From: Pilatotrama ljubarskyi
Lineage: Eukaryota; Basidiomycota; Agaricomycetes; Polyporales; Polyporaceae
Assembly: GCA_022385805.1 (NCBI GenBank)
Contig: MU277735.1
Span: 62,001 to 126,000, forward strand
Direction: 5' to 3'
DNA: 64,000 nt
The notes under the pieces are model-generated. The model was given only the letters and a program-made list of their open reading frames with translations. It searched no databases and was not told the DNA's origin. A program made the position numbers and the translations under genes. Of the stretch, positions 32,880 through 44,890 are shown piece by piece. Each line of letters opens with the position of its first letter. The first letter of the stretch is position 1.

Positions 32880-35575
32880 TGCCTCTATGTCACAAGTCCG
32901 CACCCCGGAATGTTCTTCAGTGCTATGGACGTGTCTGTGTTCGAGTATTGTGCAGTATGGAAGTCTCGACAAATCTTCTACAGTAAAAGAGACCGGTTGC
33001 CTAATCCGGTAGCTGTCATATCCGGAAACACCCCGTACATCTCACGCTCTCTCGCGTCTTTCGATGTCACCTATATCCTGTATAATTTAGACGGCTCGAA
33101 AAGCCCTATGCATTGCGCTTTTGCTCGCGGACACGTGCAAGAGGTAAGAAATTTAGCTGGAGTTGCCCATGCTCTTAGGCGCTTCGGCGCTAGAGTGTCG
33201 TGCGTTGCGCCGACCAGTCTCTTAGTTCTCATTCTTGCACTGACCAAGTCGTTGCGGGCCCTTCTCCCTCTCCCCCTGTGTCTCCGTCATTTGCACTGCT
33301 GCAGAGTGTACGGCACCTACAGGAAAGCTCTTACATGTTCTCTCTGACAAGCCTCTCACCTCATGTGATACTCACGACAACTTGCCAGCTTCCCATTCCT
33401 GAAGGGCAATCCCGTTCGTTTTAAACGTCCGGCATGATGTATATATGTTTAGGACGTGTTCATGTACAATAAAGTATGCTTTATCCAGAGTTCCCTTTCC
33501 ACCGTCAAGACTTACTCTGCTTGGATAGAGGCTGCAATGATGTCTCCCTTTTGTCCACTGCACAGAAAGCATGCGTCGCTAGGGGCATGTGCTGAGTGGT
33601 GTCGTGCCCTCTGCAAACACCTCTTGCATGAGTAACTTCTGTGAGCCGACCATCATGCAACATTGACGGGAGGCACGGCCACTCGCCCCTGCCTGTGCCC
33701 AGCATATCAACACCCTTTTCCTCAAGTTATGCGCCAGAGCAGTCGACAACTCGACACCCCACATTCAGTATAATACCTCTGTACCATGTCTGGACCCAGC
33801 ACACCACAATCAGAACAAACAGACGCCTTCGGACACTGTTCTTACCGGTTCCAATCTTGCTGGTGGTTAAATGCAGCCGCTCTGACGTGGTATGCATCTA
33901 CGAGCTCATGCATTGTGTCAAGTAGATGGACAATGAAATTCAGAAGCGCAGTAGACTCTGTCAGGTCCATAGCAGCCCCATTAAGTTTCGAAAGAGAAAG
34001 AACACTGGCAGTATATCTTCTGAAGACTAACTCTGTGAGCAGCACCGGCTGCATAGCAAGCCAGTATTGTCAAATTGATCTTGCGTGGGAATATGATCAG
34101 CAACTTGCCAGCAGGATTATGGGGGCGGGGCAGAGAATTTACTGAGCACCCCTCCAAAGGCTATTACAGTTCCGTGCCGAACACTGGGTGAAGCGCCGGA
34201 TTTTGGTCGCGAAGCATCCGTGCAGAATGCCGAGATACTGCACTCATGCTGTACGCATTCTACCCGGGTTCCGTGCCGTTCAGCATGTCTTCCGCATTAT
34301 CACATTCCTCAGGGGTTATTCGAAGATTCTTATCATGTTGTGCAGAGGTTCCTCGGCCCATAGCATCTCAGCCGCAGCTCGCGGCTGCCTGGTTTCTGGC
34401 CACGCCCCAGGGCACCTTCGCCCGCTGATTGTACAGCGCACGCGCACTCAAATGGAAAGAGGACAACCGGAATGTTATTTTCATCCTATAATGTATGTAA
34501 TACTATGACATATGCAGAGAAAGCGAAATAGGCCACGTCGCTGGTACTGTAAAAGTGCTTTGTGATCTGCCCTCACGAGCCCGTCGATACTGCATCTGGA
34601 AGTGCCTGAAACCACCTGGGAAGGCGGGTTAGACATCAAAATTTGAACGCGGGATCGTGCCGAGGTGAGAGTGATACACGTACCGAAGACAGATCAATGT
34701 CCATGTTGAGTCCGTGGGTATGCTCGACGGCGGTCTGTAAGGAAATGAGAACTAGTCACCAGATCAGTACTACGGTGGCATCACAGAGGGGAGACTGTAC
34801 GTACTTACAATCACCAGAGATTCACAAGCCAAGTGAGCGCGGAATCTGCCAGTCAGCACCGACGGGGGACATTGCGAAGAGGCCCTCAATCTGTAGCATT
34901 CAGCATCGGCATTGGGTGGTGATCTAGTACGTACATGTGCTCACCTGCTGACCTGCTATGCCGGCATCTGCCTCCTAGAATGGGAGGGTCAGTTCCAAAT
35001 CATTGAGAGATGACGCGCACTTATATACGACGTGGAGATATGCAGTGGAGAACACTCACTTGCCAGTGCGACTGTTTAGGTTTCTCGTGGCATGATATAG
35101 CTCAAATATCACCGCGCTCCATGGCGTCGACAACGAAGAGGAGGAGAAGGAGGGAGGAGGAGGGAGTAGAGAAGGAAGAAGAGGATCCGGAAGAGGAGGA
35201 AGAGAGCGCGCGATGTAAGTGATACCGGGCGCGGCGGGGGCTGCGCACGGACCCGAAGAGTTGAGCAATCTGGTCAGTATCTCAGTAGAGCCTCTGGATT
35301 GCTATGAGGTTGCGTGAAAAGTGACATTGATGTCGAATCTCATGGCCATCGAAGCAGCATCTCGGCATTCCGCGCGGATGCTTCGCGGCCAAAATCCGGC
35401 GCTTCACCCAGTGGAAGGCACGGGGAAACTCTAGTTGTGTACTTGAAGCCGGGTTCGAGCACGCGCCTATTATTATAGTATTAGTTCAGCCACAGACGCG
35501 TCGCGTCATGCGCGTCTAGGTCACCCGCCTTGTCTCTCAACCACAACCTCGCCCACCTGAGTTCCGCCTCATAAC
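32880..35575. other. Long region without a confident gene
   Basis: In 2.7 kb I find no family I recognise. Minus-strand segments between 34480 and 35010 look like short exons: EADAGIAGQQ, IEGLFAMSPVGADWQIP, AHLACESLVI, TAVEHTHGLNMDIDLSS and then WFQALPDAVSTGS or an alternative frame. Splice signals flank several of them, but two frames remain possible and I see no start. A 70-codon minus frame at 33842-34054 (LLTELVFRRYTASVLSLSKL) is also protein-like. The region is less GC-rich than its flanks. Confidence 0.3.
35135..35206 (+). repeat. Purine-rich low-complexity tract
   Basis: A nearly pure A/G tract of GAG, GGA and AGA units, broken only by GTAG and ATCC. It encodes an Arg/Glu-rich or, on the other strand, Ser/Leu/Pro-rich low-complexity peptide that does not join to a recognised gene. 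Confidence 0.7.
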
Positions 35576-37236
35576 ATGTCTCGGGCTCACCAACAACTTC
35601 TCAAACGAATATGCCACAATAGTGTTACCTTTGAGAGAGCTAAGGAAGTACTGCATACGGCGAGCATCAAGACCACGCAAGGGTCAGGATACGAGCTCGG
35701 TCAGGGTCTGAGCGGGCTGCCTGCTATATGCGCGTACATTGCTGCGCAAGAGTGAGCACAGTCGAACTCTGGTCATACGGAGGTTTCTGACCCATAGGTG
35801 AAGGCTTGGAGACAACGACGTGACGGAGCAAATCGCACAAGCCGCGTCCTGCCTCAAACCCCGCCTCTTCAAAACTACCCTGAACACCGTCAAGTCAGCC
35901 CTCTCCGCCGCCTCCGCCTCCGCCTCTCCCTCAAAAGCGTCTTCCTCGAAACCCTCTGCGCGCAGCGTAACGTACAGCGCGCTGCTGACGGAGAAGAAGA
36001 TAGGGCGGAAGGGCTTGGTGGCGGGATGGATGCAGGACGCGGAGCGCACGCTCATGGCGAACCGCGAGACGCGTCGCCGGTTCGCGGGGGCGTACGACGC
36101 GATTACCGTTGCGGTGTTCTGTTGGACTTGTCAGCTCATGGGGGTGCGTGTCTCCTCTACATTTCCCAAGACCACCCTCGGGAAGCAGAGAGGTTGACTT
36201 GATGTATGTCTCGTGCGTACAGCTGAGCAAGAAGGTCGATGCGGGGACGCTCCTGGCCGACTATGATATACCCAAGAGTCAATTCGAGGAAATCACCGAG
36301 GCCCTGCACGAGTTCTGCCAGGACACGGCGCAAACGATCGAAGCGGACATCGCCTCACTCAAAGCCAAAACGAGCAAATCGCCCACGAAGGCCGCCTCCT
36401 TCCCCTCCAAGCCCACTGCCACATCGTCCGCCAAGGCATCCTCCAAACAATCTGTTACACTTCCGCCGGCGCTCGTTCCCCCGGCTCCTCCGCGCTCTCC
36501 GACGAAGGCGACAACGACAGCTCTGCAGAAGAGTCCGTCCAAGTCAGCACTGCGCGCCCCGAGCGCGGACCTCTCCCCCAGCAAGACACCATCGCACAAG
36601 CGCAAGGTTGCGTTTGACGGGCCGATTGACGAAGCGGACGAAGAGGAATTCGACGCGCTCGCGACCCCGTCAAAGCGGCAGAAATTCTCGTCGCCGGCAA
36701 AGGCGCTCCCTGTGCCGTCGGCTCCGATGGGGACCACACCGCGTAAATCTTCAAGGCTAGCTCGGTCAACGACTTTTGATGAGCAGGAGGAAGAGCTCCC
36801 TTCCCAGCCCGTGGCGTCCTCGTCGCGCCACACGCTTGATCTGCTCCAACAAGCGCGGCGCGGAGATAGCGCATCCGTCCCGTCTACACCTCGCCGTACT
36901 CGCATAACCTCCCAGCCTTCTTCGACGCACTCGACGCACTCTATCCGCTCTACGGGGTCCAGGGCCCAGCTCATGACGCCGTCCAAGCGCAGGGGCACGC
37001 TCCCCACGGTGCGCGAAGTCGAGAACGAGGAGCGTATGCGCCGGAAGAGGTACAGACCTGCGTTTGCGGACACACAGCAGTGGCTGAAGGGGGATGTGAG
37101 GCTGGAACGCGCGTTGAGGCCGTGGACGGAGAGGTGGAGAGAGCTCGTTGGGAAGTGTGGGGGAGACGTGTGGGAGGCAGCGAGAGTGGCTGGGGAGGAA
37201 AGGGCGGTACTGGGGTTGGCTGAGGCTGCGAGCTGA
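35576..37236 (+). CDS. ORC6: Origin recognition complex subunit 6
   Basis: Three exons: 35576-35751, 35804-36143 and 36223-37236. The N-terminal cyclin-box-like fold reads FERAKEVLHTASIKTTQGSG, ELGQGLSGLPAICAYIAAQE and ITVAVFCWTCQLMG, as in ORC6 of fungi. The long middle is Ser/Thr/Pro- and Lys-rich with many SPTK, SPSK and TPSK sites (likely CDK sites) and a KRKVAFDG basic stretch. The C-terminal part (RRKRYRPAFADTQQWLKGD and VRLERALRPWTERW) is conserved-looking. ORC6 helps load MCM helicase at replication origins. The second exon's acceptor is an AAG a few bases after a TAG acceptor that would break the frame. Confidence 0.88.
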
Positions 37237-37475
37237 GAGTCATCTGGTACAGTATTGTAACTCGGAAGGACTTCTGTTTCCATTGCCGTGATGGAGATTT
37301 TATGCAATATCTCTGTCTCTGTCCGTCAGATTAGTACTCGCCACTGGCAGCCTGAGTCGCAGCGCGTCTCGACGCGACTCCCACGTGACCGTGTGATGGG
37401 TTTCCCCACATTGCAGCAGTCGCCCGCCTTGCCTCACGTTTCCGCTCCCACCACGACCTTCCTCCCTCCATCAGC

Positions 37476-38399
<924 letters not shown>

Positions 38400-38816
38400 G
38401 CTCTCACAGCCAGGCACGCAGTGCGCCCTGCAGACAGTGCAGAGGCGTTTTGCTGCAATCGGGGCGCCCGTTGGGATGTGCACTGACATCCGGACGAATG
38501 CCGTTCAACATGTTTTGCGTTCGATCTGCTCACCAAATCTACGTACTGAACACGTTTTGTTTGATACCCACCAGCCTTTGCTTGCTATGTATGCGATCGC
38601 CAGAAATGCTTACTCTGTTTTCCTGGGCATCTTCAGCGCTCGCTGGTGCCGCATATTCTTGCGTAACGCTTCGGGTTGATCATGCGCCTTGCTATCGCGT
38701 ATGCGTACGTGTGTGTCACGATAAGTGGACTTGTACGCGTGAGTAGACAAGAGTAGTCGCTACACGTTCCCTGCCAGTGCGAGTAGCTCTATACACTGCA
38801 CCCAGCCAGGTACAAC

Positions 38817-40469
38817 ATGTCTAGATCCTTGCTCATCCGAGGCGACTTCGTGCACACGCCTTCGCTCGGGACCGTGGAGATCTTGCGGGATCATCTTCTG
38901 CGTGCGTGAGCTTCGCTTGCTTCCACTCTGATTACTGGCAGTGTGGTGATATCTCCTACGACGCTAGGTACTGATGAACACGGTTACATCGACTACTTCG
39001 CCGATGCAGTTCTCCCTAACTCGCAGGAACTCATCGCTGCCGCCGAGGGCGATCTCACCACCATACCGGCAGGCTCCTTCATCCTGCCTACATTCTGCGA
39101 CCTTCACCTCCACGCCCCTCAGTTCCTCTACCAGGGCACGGGCCTTCACCTGCCCTTGATGGAATGGCTCAACGAATACGCGTTCAAGGCCGAGGAGAGC
39201 CTGGACGCCGACCCTCTGCTGGCTGAGAGGGTGTACAAACGGCTCGCGGCACGCTTGCTCGAGCATGGTACTGGTGCTGTGTTGCTCTTCGGCACTATCA
39301 AGACAGAGACGAAGTGAGTCGTCGCATATGAGTGTGATACGCTGAGGGCAACTTCAGCACGCTAACATCGCGGGCAGCCTTATCCTCGCGCGCGTCATGC
39401 AAGAAGCGGGCGTGCGCGCATTCGTCGGCAAACTCTCCGTGGACATCTCCTCACGGCCCTCCTACGTCGAGCGATCTCCGGAAGAGTCCCTCGAGGCCGC
39501 GGAGGCGTTCTGTGACCGCTGCGCGGAGATGTTCCGCACGCTCCCGGCGCACGAGCGGCTCGTCGAGCCTGTTCTCACACCGCGCTTCGTGCCCACCTGC
39601 TCGAGGGAGCTCCTGTCCGGTCTGGGGGAGATATCAGAGCAGAAGGGCGTACGGGTACAGAGCCACATGGCGGAGGCGCACGACCAGGTGCAGCACGTCC
39701 TCACAGAGCACGGACAAGACGACATGGACGTCTTCCGCCTCGTCAGTAACCACCCCACTTCTCAGTGATGAACGAAGCTCACCTTCTCCGCCGCAGAGCA
39801 AACTCCTCACGCCCCGCACTGTGCAAGCGCACTGCACTTTCCTCTCCCCCGCGGACCTCGCCAAGCTTGCGAATACCGGCACGGCCGTCGCCCACTGCCC
39901 GCTCTCGAACGCGTACTTCTCCGCGGCGCCGTTCCGCCTGCGCGAGGCGCTCGACGCTGGAGTACGTGTGGGACTCGGGACGGACGTCGCGGGCGGGTAC
40001 AGCATCGACATCATGAACGCCATGCGCCAGTCCGTCGCGGTCTCTCGTATGCGCGAGGGTGGGAGGATCCTTGCGTCCACTGGGCTAAAGAAAGGCGAGG
40101 ATGAGGACTACGGGAAGCCGCTGTCGGTGGACTGGAAGGAGGCGTTGTATCTGGCGACGCGCGGTGGTGCCCTTGCGCTGGGCTTGCCGGAGGGTTGTGG
40201 GGCGTTCGCCGTCGGGGCGCCGTTCGATTCGCAGTTGGGTGAGTAACACAGAAGGCGTCGGCTGGGAAGGGTACGATGCTTACGTTTCCACCTCAGTGCA
40301 AGTGTTCGACGTGGACGGCTATGGCGTCGGTGACCTTGACTTCTTCGAATCTGCCCACGATCTGCGCTCTCGGGGCTTGACTCTAGAGACGGTGGAGAAG
40401 TGGTGGTGTCTTGGCGACAGCAGAAATCGCAGATGCGTCTGGGTACAAGGCAAATTGGTGAGTGCGTAG
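38817..40469 (+). CDS. Guanine deaminase
   Basis: Five exons: 38817-38901, 38968-39313, 39378-39741, 39797-40238 and 40297-40469. Amidohydrolase metal-site motifs are complete: FCDLHLHAPQ, QSHMAEAHDQV, QAHCTFLS and GLGTDVAGGYS. LTPRFVPTCSRELLSGLG and the SVAVSRM region also fit guanine deaminase. It converts guanine to xanthine in purine salvage or breakdown. The first intron is ambiguous: a 36-base intron would also keep the frame and add about eight residues (VVISPTTLG). The 66-base choice gives the better family fit. It is convergent with the BTB gene 198 bases downstream. Confidence 0.94.
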
Positions 40470-40667
40470 GTGGACCTGAGATCAGCACAAGGATTCGGGG
40501 TCCGCAGGCTCCGGCATAGCTTCAGTATGTTGAACGATCATGAGATATGCATCAAGAAATCCATAGTATACATGCACCTTCTGTCCCGACACCATATCAA
40601 GAACCTACCAAGATACCCAGATTAGATCCGTCCACCCTACGCAACGCGAGTAATCCTGATTCCAAAG

Positions 40668-41768
40668 TCAACTCGCCAGATCCGCCTTCTCGAGCTCCTC
40701 CCAGCTCGGGAGTCCGATGATTCCTGGCAGCTCCGCCCATATCCTCTGCCTCAGAGCGACGACGTCCTCTCGAAAAGCCCTCCGGCACGGCACGCACACG
40801 TTCGGATCGTCGGCTAGCTCGTCGATCGCCTGCACGGTATAATGCAGCGGACCGGTTCGGACGACCCAAGAGCGGGATAACCGCGACCCAAGCCTCACGA
40901 AGGCCTTTTGGCAGAGTCCCGGCTGGCCCTGGCATCCCTTTGTTGGTGTCCGCGCCCCGCAGCTCTGCCGTATGAAGTCCAGAATGACGTCTATCCGGTG
41001 CTGAAACATGAGCGTGTAGTCCTGCAGGTCGCGCGCAGACAATTCTGACGAAGGACGGGATGGGTGCTCGACGCGGAGCTTTGGGTGGTCGCCTTTGAGG
41101 ATATCCGGGAGCGGGTAGAGCGAAAGGAAATAAAGCGCGGATGGGACGATGATCCGCACATGCGTCTCGCGCGCGAGGTTGAGGACGTGCAGCGGGTGCA
41201 CGTATGGGTACGTCAGGTCGCTGACAAGCGGGGCCTTGACCGCGCGCTCGATGAATCGATCGTGTCCTGCGAGAGTGTGCGGCCATGTTTCGAGGAGGTG
41301 CCTGATGGCTTCTCGTCGGAGATGCGCGATGAAGTATTTGGTCGCGAGCCGCAGAATGCCCGCGACGTGGTAGAAGTCTTGAATACCGCGGTGCTCAAAT
41401 GACCTGTCTCGACACCGCATGAAGCGTCAATACGGGTGCTCTCGACTGGCAGGGCAGGAAGAATGGACGACGCACACTCACGCTCCGTCGTACAACGCGC
41501 GAATGAGCGCGCTCAGCTCCGTCGGGCGGTCGTGCATGTACACGATCGGGCATCTGTCCGCGACCTCAACGTCGCCTAGGGTCGGGGTCGATAGCTCGAA
41601 CATAGACTGGAAGACCTCGGAATGGCGTGCGAGGACTCCGCGGTGTACTTTGAACGCGGCTGCATCGTTGGAGGCGGTGTCGTGCTCCTCAGCGAGAAGG
41701 ATGATGTTGCCGTCGTCGAACCAGGGCTCTCCCCGGGCAGAGAGCGGGATGGTCGCCGTGGGCAGCAT
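40668..41768 (-). CDS. BTB/POZ-domain protein
   Basis: Two exons: 41482-41768 and 40668-41403. The BTB fold begins PWFDDGNIILLAEEHD, continues AFKVHRGVLARHSEVFQSMFEL and ends with FYHVAGILRLATKYFIAHLR after the intron. The C-terminal half is helical with a paired-Cys segment (RQSCGARTPTKGCQGQPGLC) and CVPCRRAF. This layout is typical of the large basidiomycete BTB family of unknown function; some BTB proteins are cullin-3 adaptors. Its start codon is 218 bases from that of the divergently transcribed MON1 gene. Confidence 0.8.
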
Positions 41769-41986
41769 GCAATGAGAAATGAGTAGATAGAGCAATGCGG
41801 GGGATGGTGGTCGTGGTCGATGTCGAAGAGTTCACGGAAGTGGCAGACGCCGAAACACGACTTGCCTCCCTCCTTCATCGTCGACGGACAAAGTCTCGTC
41901 GCCGGTCTCTCTGGCGACGCATACCACGACGTCTAGATATCTGGAAATGACACTTTCTTGATTCTCCTTGCTCAGACTGCCGTACA

Positions 41987-44401
41987 ATGTCGCATACTCC
42001 CCGCACCAGTCCGTCGCGTGTGCCATCGCGCTCCAGCACGCCCGTCCCTGGCCGCTCACCCTCGCGTCTGGCACCTCCGCTCATACGTCCAGCCCCTTCT
42101 GTGTCTTCTCTGAGAGTCTTCAGCCATGGATCCTCTGTGGTACATACTCCGGTCTCGATCTCACCTCCTGGTACCGCCACACCCCAGCAGGAAGGTGGAG
42201 GAGAGTCCAGCTCCGCTTCTTCCGTGAAGGAGGGCATCCTCATCCAGGAGCCCGACGCGGAAGTCGAGATCATTGACGGGGATCAAGGGAATGCTAGCGG
42301 ACTTGTAGACTCTCGCGCCGGAGATGAGGAATCTAAGAGAAGCCTTCGCGACCAGCTCAGACGGACGCTGAGCAAGAAGGAATCCTTCACAGGTAAAGAG
42401 CTCGCCGGACCCCCTCTGAGATAACTGCGCTGAATGCCTGTAGATATAAAGACTTTCAGACATCGACATCGGGAAAACATCGCAGCCATGCATGAGCTTA
42501 GCCATACTCCAGGTAATTTCTCTCACCTACAGGATCATCAGTGGCCTGAGTAGCGTATGCGTGTAGCGGAGCGATACCCTCCTCGTCAATACTTCGTTTT
42601 GACTGATGCTGGGAAGCCCGTCTTCATCAGGTGTGCTGCTATGCAACATAACGTCGCTGAGTGGAGAATTGACTTCTTACAGCGACCATGACACCCATTC
42701 CGACAGCGCAACTTCGATGATAGGCGTAATCCAAGCTCTCGTATCCATCTTCCTCGATGACGGAGACAAGTTACGATGCATCAACTCCGGAAATACACGC
42801 ATAGTGTTTCTGTTAAGGCCGCCACTCTACTATGTATGCGTGTCCGCATGGGGAGAACCAGAATCTGTGGTCAGTACATGCGAAATCTGCCAAGCTAGAA
42901 GCAGCTAATGTAGATGAAGCAAGACCAGATTCCACCTTGAATATCTTCACCTTCAGATTCTCAGTGTAGTATCTGCTGGACAGCTGAAGCGTATGTTTGA
43001 GCAGCGTCGGAATTTTGATCTGCGTAGGCTCCTTGGCGGTACGCCAGTTCCACCCATAGTCTACCATTGTGTACTGAGGAGCTGACCGGACTCTGTCAAA
43101 CCAGGCGCAGAGCCCTTTCTATACTCACTGCTCTCGAGACTGGAATGGGACCTGGCCATGAGTACTTCGTCGTTGCACTGCTTGAAGCTCGACCCCGTCT
43201 TGCGGAAAGCAGTAGCTGACGTCCTCGTGCCGACGTCTAAGATCAAGGTATACCAGTGTGCTGTTTTGCCAGCTGCACTTGCTCAGATCGGCTACAGGAT
43301 ATGCTATACGTGATTCTCGTGGCTCAAGGCCGCATCATCACGCTCGTACGACCGAAGAAACACTCTATACATCCGTCAGGTCAGTATAGTTCACTGTGGT
43401 CAAAGTAATCCGCTGTACTGACCCCTGTATTATCGCAGACCTCCATATCCTAGTCAATACTATACACTCGCCGTCCATACTCAACTCCTCTGCTGCGGCC
43501 TCATGGCTCCCGGTTTGCCTCCCTAAGTTCAACCCCTCCGCCTTTGTGAACGCATATGTCATGTTCCTGCCTCGTGCCGATGGTCAAGACACGCCCAGAA
43601 TACCAGAGTCGCCACAAGAACCCTCCGGACCGATTGTCGATATTGGACCGCAGCAAAACGATGATGCATCCAGTGGGCAAAGTCTCCCTATCGGCATCAC
43701 CGCGAGTCGCTCCGCTGAGATCGGACTTGTCTGTGTGAGTGGGCACGCCGACTTCGAAGCAGTCCGCGGATGGTGCGAGACCGTCTCCCAGGTACGATTG
43801 CCGTTGCCATGCTCCCCGATTAGGATTGACCATGTCATCGATAGAGACTTGCGAAGGATGGTCTGCTGAAGACCCTGTCGAATGCGATATCGCAAGGAGA
43901 CACGGAGTATTCTGTATCAAGCCTGGGCGTCCCAGGCTTACGGCACTTCGTCTACAAGTCTCGGTCTCATGTGCAAGTCACCATGCCGCTCTTTGAGGAG
44001 CCCTACGACAGTCTGGATGAGAAGCGCCGGTAAGAGACCCGGGAGGCTTGGCCGAGGTTGTGCAACTAATCGCGGTATCTCCATAGCCTCATAACCCTAT
44101 ACCAGACCCTGTTCGATGCCGTGCACGCGAAGTCGGGGCAGGAGAGCACGCTTAAGCTACAGTATATCCGCACGAGCCAGGAAAGCGTCATGGGATGGGT
44201 ATGTCTATCTCGCGTCTCGTTTCTTCTCGCCCTTAGCGTGATCTGATACCGTCCATCCAGATCACGCAGCCGTTTGAGCTATACCTGGCACTGTCTCCAC
44301 ACCTACCCAAGAGCGCTGCGGTGGGCGCTGCGAACTCCATAGCGCGATGGGTACAGAAAGAGGAGAAACGGCTCTTCTTGCGGGACGCCCCTGTATTCTA
44401 G
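41987..44401 (+). CDS. MON1: Vacuolar fusion protein MON1
   Basis: A multi-exon gene from ATG 41987 to TAG 44399-44401. A Ser/Pro-rich N-terminal region leads to acidic and basic stretches (QEPDAEVEIIDGD). Three longin-like domains follow, with YFVLTDAGKPVFIS, SMIGVIQALVSIFLDDGD, YYVCVSAWGEPES, HLEYLHLQILSVVSAGQL, LLVAQGRIITLVRP-like, FVNAYVMFLP, SLGVPGLRHFVYKSRSHVQ, LITLYQTLFDAVHA and QPFELYLALSP. With CCZ1, MON1 is the exchange factor for Rab7/Ypt7 in endosome and autophagosome fusion to the vacuole. I did not fix every splice site. Confidence 0.9.
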
Positions 44402-44890
44402 TAACGTCGGCAATGCTTCCACTTGCTGGTGCGCGGGACATACCTGCAATGCATACAGCGTGCTATTGAGGATATCGTCGCGACACACCTGTGTTAGCGT
44501 GGCCTCCGGGATGCTCAACCGAGCCGGCGGAGGCAAGCCGGAGGCTTGACGATTAGGGTCTCTGCGAGAGCGCTCGGCGAGGCATCCGTTTTGTTCCTCA
44601 AAGCCTCATCCCTCACCTCTCGCCACATCGAGTGCGATGACTGGCGATGCGGTCCATCGAACCTAAGTAAGTAGTACCGCGAGGCTCATCCTTGTCTCGG
44701 CGCGATCACTGCCCATACTAACGGTACATGACTCCCCGGATGTCCCCTTCCGGGAGTGCTCGGAGGCAGTCTGCGTCGTATGTCCATGACTTGCGGCGGG
44801 ACCAATCGTATCAAACGATCTCGTCCAATACAGCGAACTCCGAGCACAGTACAACGAGTCAGGTACGATATATGCTACACAACGACGCCT
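44402..44890. other. Region between convergent MON1 and UFD2, no clear gene
   Basis: A plus-strand stretch at 44728-44865 (MSPSGSARRQSASYVHDLRR) ends at a good donor, and a TACTAAC branch-site-like sequence lies at about 44716. However, no downstream exon outside UFD2 fits, so I do not call a gene. Confidence 0.4.

Noticed and set aside
35110..35222. Arg/Glu-rich frame as a gene start
   Set aside because: The sequence is a purine-rich low-complexity tract and no downstream exon fits.
36279..37307. 342-codon open frame on the minus strand
   Set aside because: It lies exactly antisense to the long third exon of ORC6, whose frame has the family motifs. The antisense frame is a by-product of GC-rich Ser/Lys codons.
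38906..38941. 36-base first intron of guanine deaminase
   Set aside because: In frame, but the 66-base intron 38902-38967 has a normal length and gives a product closer to the family.
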